Of a stretch of 64,000 nucleotides of DNA, positions 23,575-34,873 are shown one piece after another. Source of the DNA: Tubulanus polymorphus (taxonomy: Eukaryota; Nemertea; Palaeonemertea; Tubulaniformes; Tubulanidae); the NCBI RefSeq assembly GCF_964204645.1, contig NC_134027.1:22494485-22558484 (forward strand). Reading direction: 5' to 3'. Each line of letters begins with the position of its first letter. The first letter of the stretch is position 1. The position numbers were made by a program, and so were the translations under genes. The notes under the pieces are model-generated. The model had not been told where the DNA came from. It was given only the letters and a program-made list of their open reading frames with translations, and did no database searches.

Positions 23575-26500
23575 TATCAACCCTGTGAGTCCGGGGGACA
23601 CTGAAACTGAAGAATGCCCTTAATGCGTTAACAGTATCGCCACCTGGTGGATTCCCGCTGGCCGCAAGTAGAGCCCTCGCTTACCAACGAGTCCTAATTA
23701 CAGAAACTAAATTGTTTTATGATAAAATGTCGACAATCCCACAATAATAACGGAAAGATTATTATTCTATAATTTAGTTTAAGATTTGATACAAAAACGG
23801 TACCTGTTTCCAAAGATCTAGCTGCCAACGTACATACGTACTTTAACGCGGGCACAGGGTGTCAACGTAAATTCCCCGATGATAAAGAAGAAACAATGTT
23901 TCTTTTTTGAAAAACCCTATGAATAATATTGATTTTATTTGCAGACACATTCGTAACAAATACATAACAAAGATCGAGTAACAAATGCTTCCTTGGTAAT
24001 TTGACTTTTTATTTCCTTTGTCGGCGCTTATTAGACGATCGGGGATAGTTTTAAGATTCGAACTTAAGAGTCCGAAAAGTTGCTTCACGCGGTAGCTATA
24101 GGAAATTGGCACGACTATATATGTTTGATAACGCTACCTTTCATTGTGATGAACAGTTTGCTTTGCTTTTGAGTGGAAAACTTGTTTTTATTTCCAAGGA
24201 CGGATTCAAAATTACGTTAAAATCAGTTGAATCTAGTCGAATTATATGATATCGCATGAAAGAACTTTAAATTTTTTTGAATATCCTAATTTCTTTTTGC
24301 GCTCACCTTATAGTCAGAATGAGCTAGATTTTTTTTCAAGATCCCGTAGATGGACCTGGCAGCCATTTGAGGTTTCGAACCCATAGATCCAGATACGACT
24401 GATAAAAAATTCGAGCGTCATTATAGTTTGAATGGTATTTCAGTTTTAAAATTAACATCGGAAGTTCAATCACTGCAGTCGAACCACTAAATCCGTCCTT
24501 GCAATTCAGCTCCACTTTCGCGATGTTTGCTTATAGATTCGTCATCATTTGAAGACGATTATAAAAACGAATCGCTATGTATATACGGAAAATATATATT
24601 TACACGACTTCCATCGTTTAACAAGACAATACCTCTAAAAAGCCACATTTATAAAGTATACAGCAGGAAAAAATGTGAGGGACCGGTTTCATAGACTTAT
24701 CAAAATTTACACGTTGAATGTAAAGTACGATCATATATATTAGGACGTATTGATAATAATTATAATAATAATTTATTAATTTATAGCGTGAAACTATAAA
24801 TTGATATCCGCGCTATGCACCACATGAGAAAATAAAATACTTTTTTCATTAGCGGTGAAGATGAAGGTGATGTAGGTGAAGATGTACCAAGAAGTCAAGC
24901 CTACACTTTGATTTTGACGCACTACGGCGGAATTTAGTAGGTAATAAGTAATAATGAAATTCGGAATCAAATCTACATAAACTCTTGGAATAATTGACGA
25001 AATTGGATACGTGCAGTACGTTCCAACGCGAAAAACCTTCCCAGTCGATGAAACCAGTCCCACGATTCCTATTACATCAGCATTCCGCCCTCTTAATTTC
25101 ACTATACAGATTCTCATTTGTTCTTTTTTTCAATATATATTTCTTACACATTTCAAAAACTATTTTCTTTTCTTTTTATGCGAAAAGTCTTCATATATCT
25201 CAAGTTCGCGAACCCACTGCCTTTTGGCATCTTACATCTTTAGTAACGCAAGCAGTATATATATTCACTTTGTAAGCAGTTATAAAGTTATTTTTATCAC
25301 ATATGATCATCTTTACACATTACTTATATGCATCGAAATTCGTTTTTTGTTTCACATATATAGCTCGTATGCATACGTATATGTCGGCTGCGTTTTTCAA
25401 AGCAATGCATAAATCGGTTTCAAAATAGAAACAAAAGATATGGGCTAATGAATAGTTGCCCATCAGGATTTTAGCGACAGAAAATGAAGTTATTCTCACT
25501 GCGGGTAACATAGCTCCAGGCAGTGTCGCCCCCATCTGGCTATAGCTGAGCAGCCAATCAAAGCGAGGTAAACACTTCCAGTTCCGCCCTCAGACGTAAA
25601 GTTATGAGCAAGCACTCTCGTAAATTCCTATGCACTCTACTGAGGACCGTCGTCGTAGCTGGGACCATGGTTATAACTTATCCAAATGATGACCTTCACT
25701 TAGTAGATTTAATTAAAAATACACATTGGGACTAAAAATATGTAAAGACGACTTAAACTTATGTGACGGCTTACACCATTGAAATTTAGTGTAAGCAGTG
25801 GTGGACCCAGGAGGTGTGCAGGGGCGCACGTACCTCCTCATTTCGACAGTTACCTTTTCTACCCAAGACTTTTTGTTTAGAAAATTGTTAAATTGTGAAC
25901 ATACTTAATTACTAATATAAACCAGGAAAGTGCTCAGAATGCATCTAATTTTTCAACATTTCCGGGAGGACCATACCCAGACCCCGTCCCATATGCAAGT
26001 AGTGACCCAAGTAAGTAGTGTGCACCCCCTTTTCCTAAAGGATAAGCGAGGTTATGGTAGGCCTACTATAGAATTGCTTGTGATATAAATCTTGAATTGA
26101 TAGTCATTATTTTTGGTAATCAGAACCCAGTTGTGAATCATAAGTTCATTTCCAAATACATCTACCCAGCTTTTGAAAAAAAATATTTCAACCAAGATCC
26201 ACGGACTCGAGCAGGCCCTTAGAATCGATTTTGTTAGATATTTCGAAATTCACCGTGTTGAGGAAATTCTGCTTTGAAAAACGCAGCCCAATTATTCCAC
26301 TATCGTTTCCAGCTATTTCATTATCACTCGTAGGAACACTGATTTGCATCCGTCGATAATCACATTCTGTATCATTTTCTGCATACGACGCACGTACATG
26401 GTTGGTGTTTACATTAGGTATTTACAAAACAGAATGATTTGCATCACCTTGAATCGATTTCAATAACAAGATGCAATCTCTGATTATTCTCGTGATGACA

Positions 26501-28796
26501 ACAAATCGATCAAAAATGCATGAAACCCGAAAGCGAAAATCAAGATAAAAAGCAGCACAAGCGCTCGCTGCGGCCGCAATTCTTTTGCAGGCATGTTCTT
26601 ACATTGTCAGTGTACTGACGCCACTCCGAATTCAAGCTTTGAACAGAAAACCGAAGAGAAGTTCATGCCCATCGTCTCTTCTACTAAGGAACCTTTCATC
26701 CACCGAAAGTTCAGTTTGATACGCGCCCGGATAACTAACAAACAAAGATGGAACATCTGAAATTTCAGTTGCTTTTAGAGTATTCAGAGTTATGTTTCGC
26801 TCATAACGGTAACACCCACAGTTCAAGGGTAGATCCAAGTAGAGGTCAAGGGAAAAGCCACCCAATCCCCTATTTTGCCCAGGTAACGTTTTCACAATCT
26901 GGTAGAAAGCTGGGCATAGTGGAAAATTGTTGCTGCTAATTTTGTCCTAGAATCACTAGATGCTCAGAACATGACTCATTTTTTTCGAACTTGAGGAGGA
27001 CCTCTAAATTCCTTCAAGGGCCCTAGTTGGTGGGCGCCAAGTACATGTATACAAATAGGCCAACGATACTTGACCCTATCCCCTCCCCTCCATTCAAAGC
27101 TCCTGGATCGATCCGCCCCTGTGGTTAGTTGAAGTGATGTGGTACCACATGCCAATGATCGCGACCAAATTGCGCAAGAGCTCACCCTGATCACATGCAT
27201 GAATATATCTACCATTTAAACAAAAGCGACCTCTACTGGCAAGAATGGTCGTCAAAAAGCTTGATAATGTTAGTTGCAGCCGTTTCCGCTTCGTGAATTT
27301 ATCGGGGTAAATACCTCGTTTTAACGACTACCGAAAGGGGTGTACTTTGATTGCCAAGTGCGAGCCGACCAGTGCGAACACTCACTTTTACAAGCGAAGG
27401 TTGAAGGTGGTGATAGTGGCATAGACACAACACTAACAAAAAGCTCGGGTTTATTATTGAAAATATGGTCGAAAAATGGAATGCGTACATCAAAAATGTT
27501 AATAGAACGAATACATTTGATGCAGATAAAATTGGGGTTGGGGTTTGAAAAAACAAAAAGAAAAACTGCCATGTCTATGAAGAGCGAAATGGCTTCTAAA
27601 CATTCCCCTGTTTATCGATTGAATATTTCACGGGAGCTTTTTGAGAGTTTTGTCTGTACCTCCGTTCACCTTGCTTTACACTGCAAAATAAAATATACAC
27701 AATTTGAATAAAAATCTAATGTAATACTTGAAAATAAATACAAACAAAAAAGTCAACTCACTGTGGAAATAAAAACAAACGTTTAGATGGCCGCACACGC
27801 GATGAAGCCTACAGTTAGTCACAGAGATAGTTGTATAGATCGAGCAACGTTCGGAACAAGTCAGACTAAGCTGCTGTAAGTTATTAAATAACTCTGAAGT
27901 AAGCTTGCTGATAAATTACTCAGAAAAGTTGCGAGCTGTCGTTAGTTCAGAAAATCAAAATGTAGGCGTAGTACCAATAACATGATGACCACGAGGGACA
28001 AGGGTTTTGACGGATTCTGTCATAAGTCTTTAATGCTTCAAAAGCGTATGCGGCCAGTTTAAATCAACCTCAGAAAATAATTCAAACATAAATCATCGAT
28101 ATCGATGAACTTGCAACCGGATATTAAGCAGTAATCTTACAAAAGTTGTCAATGGTGATCCGGATTTGCATTTGAAGGAATCAACGTAAATTAATGTACA
28201 ATTTTACAGAACCCCAGGTAGGCCTTTTTACAGAATGCCAAATATCCAAAATATCAATGTAACCTTTTTAGAACTCGTCCACGTCGGATTAGTTTTTGAA
28301 TTACCAGTTTTATTTTATAACATTCAATATAGTTTTTCTTAACATGAATATAATATATGTAAGATTATTCGAAAACGTTCTTAAATTTTTCATATAAAGA
28401 CAACATCGATAAGAATAAAATTGACGGGTACTTGGTGCCGACTGAATATCAGCTGCATCGGTTTTTCGTCGAAGAGCACCACTTCAAAAATGCCTTTCAT
28501 TATTTCAAGTAAACAACCATTCGAAGGTTGTTGTTAACTTTCCACACCACGAATCAGAAATTAGGGTTAGGGAATTTTTCCGATATGCAGAAATTTTGTA
28601 ACATTTATCGAAGTATATGCACACGGTTTTATCTTGTACTATCCTTCCTTGACGTTTGGCAAATTTTTCTTATTCCCTAGGCTGCGGTTCCCCCAAACAT
28701 TATTGAACTGCTATCTATGATGGAACAAAGCCCAGGGTGTACAATTTGCAAAGAAGGCCTAATTGTGACCAGTTGTCATGTGTGGTGTTAATTATA

Positions 28797-29098
28797 GTAG
28801 CGACCACACGAGCATTTTTGGCCCGTGCCAAATTTGGCCCGGAAAACTGGTCACACGGGTGCTAAATGGGCCCGTGCCTATTTGGCCCGAGCCAAATTTC
28901 AGCAAGGGTCGAATAATTACCTCGAATAATTGAGTGTGAATCGCAACTGGTTCCGTGGGTGACTAATTGCATTGTTTAGTGTCGAGTGAGTGGTTGTGCA
29001 CGCGAAAGCGCTCTCTAAATAGGCACGGGCTAAATTTGTCTCGATCTTGATCTGTACCAATTTGGCCCGGGCCATATCGACGCCGTGTGATCGCGTCT
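28797..29098. mobile_element. MITE-like element rich in GGCCCG motifs
   Basis: The ends are imperfect inverted repeats of about 36 bp: left GTAGCGACCACACGAGC and TTTTGGCCCGTGCCAAA, right ending TTTGGCCCGGGCCATAT and CCGTGTGATCGCGTC. Inside, the word GTGCC..TTTGGCCCG is repeated several more times in both orientations. This subterminal repetition is typical of nonautonomous DNA transposons, where it can bind transposase. Confidence 0.6.
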
Positions 29099-29259
29099 TA
29101 TGTAACTTATGGAACATATAGTCTAAACAGAAAGTTCGGCGGCGTACCGGAAGGATAGTACCACTGAAAGACTGCTCTGCTCCACTCAAAACGGAATGCA
29201 AGCGAATTGTTATAATTGGATAAGACGACACATTAAGACGAAAAAATATATCGAAATTT

Positions 29260-29450
29260 AACCCTTAAAGCGGCGCCAGGCTCGTCAAAATAAGGGGTGA
29301 ACTCCCATAGAGGATGATAATCACCAATGCTCTGCTATACGGATTAATACTATAAATAAACATAAGGTGGCAGCATTGTCGCCCTCGGTGCCTTAAGCTT
29401 GATCGAGCGCCGGGCAAAATGGATTCGTTATTCCGGCGCTTTAAGGGTTT
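29260..29450. mobile_element. MITE with AACCCTTAAAGC inverted ends
   Basis: The left end AACCCTTAAAGCGGCGCC and the right end GGCGCTTTAAGGGTT are inverted copies, and TTTAA-like bases flank both. The element is about 190 bp with no coding frame. It sits 215 bp beyond the stop codon of the repeat-protein gene, so it may lie in that gene's 3' flank or 3' untranslated region. Confidence 0.65.
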
Positions 29451-29665
29451 AAGCAGAAATATCATAACGGAATCGTTAAAAGCCCGTGCGCATATATTCC
29501 GCTACATGTATACAAGCATATCACAGATGGCTTTAATTTCTCAAACATTAATACGATGCCGCACGAATATCCCATTTGATGGATTCCAGTTGTACATATT
29601 TGAAACAATGAATGGAATTATGCAATGTTGTATATCGGAAAAAATGGAATAACTCGACGTTCAGC

Positions 29666-32600
29666 TTAAGATCTTTTCTTTCCCTTCCTCTTTTTCTTCT
29701 TCTGTTCTTGTTCGTCCGAGTCTTTGATGAATTTGTTATACACCAAGTCGTACAGGTCAATCTCGTCAGTTACTTTGCTCGGTTCCGCATTCACCGAGCC
29801 CGAAACAACGTTCTTTTTATTAGTCTTGCTTTCTTTGTCTTCGATTCCGAAAAATTTCTCGACGGCTTTAAGAACTTTCTTCAATATCCCCGGCTGGTTG
29901 TCGTCCGCGCCCGGCTTTTTATCGAGATGGTCAGGCACGCCATCGTTATCGTCATCGGGATCGAGATAATCCGTTAATCCATCACCGTCCAGATCTTGTT
30001 GGGTATCCGGAATACCGTCTCCGTTCGCGTCTTTATCCATATGATCCGGGATACCGTCATTATCGTCGTCATCGTCTAGTAAATCGGGGATACCATCGCC
30101 ATCCGTATCCTGAAGGACGCAATCCTTTTTATCATTACCATCGGCATCATCGTCCTCCCAGTCCGGAATTCCGTCATTGTCGTCATCGTCATCTAGAAAG
30201 TCGGGTATCCCATCCCCGTCAGTATCTTTAGTTTTATCTACGTGTTCCATACTATCGGGAACGCCGTCGCAATCCCGATCGCTGAGCTGTTTAGAACCGC
30301 GTCCTTTTCCGAAATTCTTCGAGTCTTTATCTAAATGATTCGGAATTCCGTCGTTGTCGTCATCGGTATCCAGATGGTCGGGGATCCCGTCGCCATCGGT
30401 ATCTTTCATGTAGTTCGGGTGATCTTTGTCTAAGTGATCGGGGATTCCGTCGTTATCGTCATCGGTATCAAGGTAATCAGGGATACCGTCACCGTCCGAG
30501 TCTTTATACTTTCCATAATCCGGATGATCTTTGTCAAGATGGTCCGGGATTCCGTCGTTGTCGTCATCGTCATCTAAATGATCGGGTACCCCATCTCCGT
30601 CCGAGTCTTTCATCACCTTTCCGAAATCGACGTGATCTTTATCGAGATGGTCCGGGATTCCGTCATTATCGTCGTCATTGTCGAGATAGTCGGGGATACC
30701 GTCTTTATCAGAGTCGGAAAACTTTCCAAAATCGGGGTGGTCCTTATCCAGGTGATCCGGTATGCCGTCATTGTCGTCATCAGTGTCGAGATAGTCGGGG
30801 ATTCCATCGCCGTCGCTGTCTCTCAGCTTCCCGAAATCAGGATGATCTCTATCTAGATAATCCGGTATGCCATCATTATCATCATCGATATCCAGATAAT
30901 CGGGTATACCGTCACCGTCGGAATCTTTACAATTTCCGTATTCGTGATGATCTTTGTCCAAGCAGTCCGGTATACCGTCATTGTCGTCATCGGTATCCAG
31001 ATGATCTGGGATACCGTCTTTATCTTTGTCGAAGGATTTACCGAAATCGGGATGATCTTTGTCCAAGTGATCGGGAATCCCGTCGTTGTCGTCATCCATG
31101 TCTAGATAATCGGGAATGCCATCCATATCTGTATCTTTACATTTACCATAATCCGAGTGATCTTTGTCAAGACAGTCTATAATCCCATCGTTATCATCGT
31201 CGTTATCGAGATGGTCGGGTATGCCATCACCATCGGTATCTTCTTTGCTATCTGCCACACCATCGCCATCGTCATCTTTATCCTGTATATCCGGGATACC
31301 ATCTCCATCATCGTCAGTGTCCAGATAATCGGGAATACCGTCTCCATCCGTATCTTTGAATTTCCCGAAGTCCGGATGATCTTTATCTAGATGATCGGGG
31401 ATGCCGTCATTATCATCATCGCTGTCCAAATAATCCGGGATACCATCGCCATCGGAATCTTGTAGTTTCCCGAAATCCGGGTGATCTTTGTCGAGGTAAT
31501 CAGGGATTCCATCATTGTCATCGTCATTATCTAAATGATCGGGGATACCATCTCCATCCGAGTCTTTGTACTTTCCGTAATGTTCGTGGTCTTTGTCTAA
31601 ATGGTCTGGAATTCCGTCATTATCATCATCTGTATCCAGGTAATCGGGAATACCATCTCCATCGGAATCTTTAAATTTTCCAAACATCGGATGGTCTTTG
31701 TCCAAATGATCGGGAATACCGTCATTATCGTCATCGATGTCCAACCAGTCTGGTATCCCGTCCTCGTCGCTATCGATTAGAGTACCAAACTCAGCGTGAT
31801 CGGAATCTAAATAATCGGGAATTCCGTCGTTGTCGTCGTCATTGTCGAGGTGATCTGGGATACCATCCCCATCAGCATCCATACACTTTCCGAAACTCGG
31901 GTGATCCTTATCTAAACAATCGGGAACTCCGTCGTTGTCATCGTCGGTGTCCAAATCGTCGGGAATTCCGTCACCATCCGTGTCCTGTTTCTTACCAAAC
32001 GATTTATGATCCTTATCTAGGTGATCCGGGATTCCGTCGTTGTCGTCATCGTTATCTAAAAGATCGGGGACCCCATCACCATCGGCATCCCTACAAGTTC
32101 CGTAGCTGGGGTGATCTTTATCCAAACAATCCGCAATTCCATCATTATCGTCATCACTATCGAGATAGTCCGGAATTCCATCACCGTCTGAGTCTTTAAC
32201 CTTACCGTACAGAGGATGATCTTTATCGAGATGATCCGGGATTCCATCGTTGTCGTCATCGGGGTCCAAGTGATCGGGAATTCCATCCCCATCAGCATCG
32301 GCGCATTTCCTATAACTAGGGTGATCTTTATCTAAACAATCGGGTATACCATCGTTGTCGTCATCGGTGTCCATATAATCCGGAATACCATCTCCGTCAG
32401 AATCAACAAACTTACCATATTTTACATGATCGGGATCTAAATGATCTGGGATTCCATCATTATCGTCGTCGGTGTCCAAGTGGTCGGGGGTTCCATCTCC
32501 ATCAGCATCTTCCTGGCTATCCGGGATACCGTCACCATCGTCATCATCATCTTGGTAGTCGGGGATACCATCTCCATCAGTATCGACTTCCTGGTCATCG

Positions 32601-34873
32601 GGAATGCCATCGCCATCGTCGTCATTATCAATATGGTCTGGAATTCCATCTCCATCTGTGTCTTTACAAGTTCCATAACTGGGATGATCTTTATCTAAAC
32701 AATCTGCAATTCCATCATTGTCATCATCGTTATCTTTACCATCTGGAATGCCGTCACCATCGGTATCCTCTTGACTGTCTGGGATACCATCACCATCATC
32801 ATCGTTGTCAAGGTGATCCGGGATTCCATCACCATCAGTATCTTCCTGGTTATCAGGGATACCATCTCCATCGTCATCTTTGTCAAGATGATCAGGGATA
32901 CCATCATTGTCGTCATCATCATCTAGATGATCTGGGATGCCATCTCCATCGGAATCTTTACATGTTCCATAACTGGGATGATCTTTGTCTAAACAGTCAA
33001 CAACTCCATCATTGTCATCATCATTGTCTTTACCATCTGGTACACCATCACCATCTGAATCTTCCTGGCTGTCTGGGATACCATCACCATCATCATCATT
33101 ATCAAGGTAATCTGGGATTCCATCTCCATCAGTATCTTTACAAGTTCCATAACTCGGATGATCTTTGTCCATGCAGTCAACAACACCATCGTTATCATCA
33201 TCATCATCTTTTCCATCAGGGATTCCATCGCCATCAGTATCCTCTTGACTATCCGGGATACCATCACCATCGTCATCGTTGTCAAGGTGATCCGGGATAC
33301 CATCTCCATCGGTGTCTTCCTGGCTATCAGGGATACCATCTCCATCATCATCCTTGTCAAGATGATCTGGGATACCATCGTTGTCGTCATCGTCATCTAG
33401 ATGGTCTGGAATTCCATCTCCGTCTGTGTCTTTACACGTTCCATAACTGGGATGATCTTTATCTAAACAATCAACAACTCCATCATTGTCATCATCATTG
33501 TCTTTACCATCTGGTACACCATCGCCATCTGAATCTTCTTGACTGTCTGGGATACCATCACCATCATCATCGTTATCAAGGTAGTCTGGGATACCATCAC
33601 CATCAGTATCTTTACAAGTTCCATAACTCGGATGATCTTTGTCCATGCAGTCAACGACACCATCGTTATCATCATCATCATCTTTTCCATCAGGGATTCC
33701 ATCACCGTCAGTATCCTCTTGACTGTCTGGGATACCATCACCATCGTCATCGTTGTCAAGGTGATCCGGGATTCCATCCCCATCGGTGTCTTCTTGGCTA
33801 TCAGGGATACCGTCTCCATCATCATCTTTGTCCAGATGATCAGGGATACCATCATTGTCATCATCGTCGTCAAGGTAATCTGGGATGCCATCTCCATCGG
33901 TATCTTTGCAAGTTCCGTACGTTGGATGATCTTTATCCATGCAGTCAATGATACCATCATTATCATCATCGTTATCTTTCCCATCGGGAATTCCGTCACC
34001 ATCAGTATCCTCTTGACTGTCTGGGATACCATCACCATCGTCATCGTTGTCAAGATGATCCGGTATTCCATCCCCATCGGTATCTTCTTGGCTATCTGGA
34101 ATACCATCTCCGTCATCATCTTTGTCCAAATGATCAGGGATACCATCATTGTCGTCATCATCATCCAAGTAGTCTGGAATTCCATCTCCATCAGTATCTT
34201 TACAAGTTCCATAAGTGGGATGATCTTTGTCTAAACAATCAATGATTCCATCATTGTCATCATCGTTATCTTTACCATCAGGGATTCCATCACCATCAGT
34301 GTCCTCTTGACTGTCTGGGATACCATCACCATCATCATCATTGTCAAGGTGATCGGGTATTCCATCTCCATCAGTATCTTCCTGGTTATCAGGGATACCA
34401 TCTCCATCGTCATCTTTGTCTAGGTGATCCGGGATACCATCATTGTCGTCATCATCGTCAAGATGATCTGGTATTCCATCTCCATCTGTGTCTTTACACC
34501 TTCCGTAGCTAGGATGATCTTTATCTAAACAATCGACAATTCCATCATTGTCATCGTCATTGTCTTTACCATCTGGTACACCATCACCATCTGAATCTTC
34601 TTGACTGTCTGGGATACCATCACCATCATCATCGTTATCAAGGTGATCCGGAATTCCATCACCATCAGTATCTTTGTGTTTAGCCTTATACAGAGGATGG
34701 TCAGCATCCTGTGAATCTGGGACTCCATCGTTATCATCGTCATTATCTAAGTGATCAGGGATTCCATCTCCGTCCGAGTCAGGTGACTGCTTCCCACAAT
34801 CCGGACCACGACAGTGACCTTCTTCACTGACACTCATCAACTTTCTACAAGTCACACAAGATCCACCACCAAG
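29666..34873 (-). CDS. Giant Asp-rich thrombospondin type 3-like repeat protein, 5' partial
   Basis: One exon gives about 1735 residues. It opens at an acceptor at 34874-34875 (an in-frame stop lies just upstream) with a Cys-containing stretch (CVTC...CRGPDCGK). It then runs almost entirely as DGDGIPDHLD / DDDNDGIPD repeats, the calcium-binding thrombospondin type 3 pattern in which spaced Asp side chains ligate Ca2+. The N-terminal half shows a higher-order unit of about 98 residues (294 bp) carrying CLDKDHPSYGTC-like linkers, plus a shorter 60-residue version. The C-terminal half uses a unit of about 35 residues ending DKDHPDFGK. The tail (last about 80 residues) is different: a helical KKVLKAVEKFFGIE segment and a Lys/Arg-rich end. 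The repeats lack the DNCP cysteine of animal thrombospondins. An extracellular calcium-binding or matrix role is inferred; the expected signal-peptide exon upstream was not found. Confidence 0.85.
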   Translation of the reverse strand, partial: LGGGSCVTCRKLMSVSEEGHCRGPDCGKQSPDSDGDGIPDHLDNDDDNDGVPDSQDADHPLYKAKHKDTDGDGIPDHLDNDDDGDGIPDSQEDSDGDGVPDGKDNDDDNDGIVDCLDKDHPSYGRCKDTDGDGIPDHLDDDDDNDGIPDHLDKDDDGDGIPDNQEDTDGDGIPDHLDNDDDGDGIPDSQEDTDGDGIPDGKDNDDDNDGIIDCLDKDHPTYGTCKDTDGDGIPDYLDDDDDNDGIPDHLDKDDDGDGIPDSQEDTDGDGIPDHLDNDDDGDGIPDSQEDTDGDGIPDGKDNDDDNDGIIDCMDKDHPTYGTCKDTDGDGIPDYLDDDDDNDGIPDHLDKDDDGDGIPDSQEDTDGDGIPDHLDNDDDGDGIPDSQEDTDGDGIPDGKDDDDDNDGVVDCMDKDHPSYGTCKDTDGDGIPDYLDNDDDGDGIPDSQEDSDGDGVPDGKDNDDDNDGVVDCLDKDHPSYGTCKDTDGDGIPDHLDDDDDNDGIPDHLDKDDDGDGIPDSQEDTDGDGIPDHLDNDDDGDGIPDSQEDTDGDGIPDGKDDDDDNDGVVDCMDKDHPSYGTCKDTDGDGIPDYLDNDDDGDGIPDSQEDSDGDGVPDGKDNDDDNDGVVDCLDKDHPSYGTCKDSDGDGIPDHLDDDDDNDGIPDHLDKDDDGDGIPDNQEDTDGDGIPDHLDNDDDGDGIPDSQEDTDGDGIPDGKDNDDDNDGIADCLDKDHPSYGTCKDTDGDGIPDHIDNDDDGDGIPDDQEVDTDGDGIPDYQDDDDDGDGIPDSQEDADGDGTPDHLDTDDDNDGIPDHLDPDHVKYGKFVDSDGDGIPDYMDTDDDNDGIPDCLDKDHPSYRKCADADGDGIPDHLDPDDDNDGIPDHLDKDHPLYGKVKDSDGDGIPDYLDSDDDNDGIADCLDKDHPSYGTCRDADGDGVPDLLDNDDDNDGIPDHLDKDHKSFGKKQDTDGDGIPDDLDTDDDNDGVPDCLDKDHPSFGKCMDADGDGIPDHLDNDDDNDGIPDYLDSDHAEFGTLIDSDEDGIPDWLDIDDDNDGIPDHLDKDHPMFGKFKDSDGDGIPDYLDTDDDNDGIPDHLDKDHEHYGKYKDSDGDGIPDHLDNDDDNDGIPDYLDKDHPDFGKLQDSDGDGIPDYLDSDDDNDGIPDHLDKDHPDFGKFKDTDGDGIPDYLDTDDDGDGIPDIQDKDDDGDGVADSKEDTDGDGIPDHLDNDDDNDGIIDCLDKDHSDYGKCKDTDMDGIPDYLDMDDDNDGIPDHLDKDHPDFGKSFDKDKDGIPDHLDTDDDNDGIPDCLDKDHHEYGNCKDSDGDGIPDYLDIDDDNDGIPDYLDRDHPDFGKLRDSDGDGIPDYLDTDDDNDGIPDHLDKDHPDFGKFSDSDKDGIPDYLDNDDDNDGIPDHLDKDHVDFGKVMKDSDGDGVPDHLDDDDDNDGIPDHLDKDHPDYGKYKDSDGDGIPDYLDTDDDNDGIPDHLDKDHPNYMKDTDGDGIPDHLDTDDDNDGIPNHLDKDSKNFGKGRGSKQLSDRDCDGVPDSMEHVDKTKDTDGDGIPDFLDDDDDNDGIPDWEDDDADGNDKKDCVLQDTDGDGIPDLLDDDDDNDGIPDHMDKDANGDGIPDTQQDLDGDGLTDYLDPDDDNDGVPDHLDKKPGADDNQPGILKKVLKAVEKFFGIEDKESKTNKKNVVSGSVNAEPSKVTDEIDLYDLVYNKFIKDSDEQEQKKKKRKGKKRS

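Larger units (their letters stand above)
22897..28796. other. Intergenic region with scattered small elements
   Basis: No exon is recognised. One clear MITE lies at 23433-23574. Frames near 24.8-25.4 and 27.3-27.7 kb are open for 100-130 codons but show no family motifs, no codon pattern unlike the surrounding AT-rich DNA, and no supporting splice signals. I treat them as noncoding. Confidence 0.45.

Noticed and set aside
24794-25412. Overlapping frames of 107 and 133 codons on opposite strands
   Set aside because: Neither has domain-like sequence or convincing splice sites; probably noncoding.
27340-27711. 123-codon plus-strand frame near an AATAAA
   Set aside because: Mixed composition without recognisable motifs; kept out for lack of any support.
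29724-34743. Long open frames on the plus strand and other minus frames across the type 3 repeat gene (for example 32962-33951 plus, 33463-34212 minus)
   Set aside because: They are shadows of the repetitive GAT-rich coding frame. Their His/Tyr- or Met/Thr-rich products follow from reading the same repeat in another frame.
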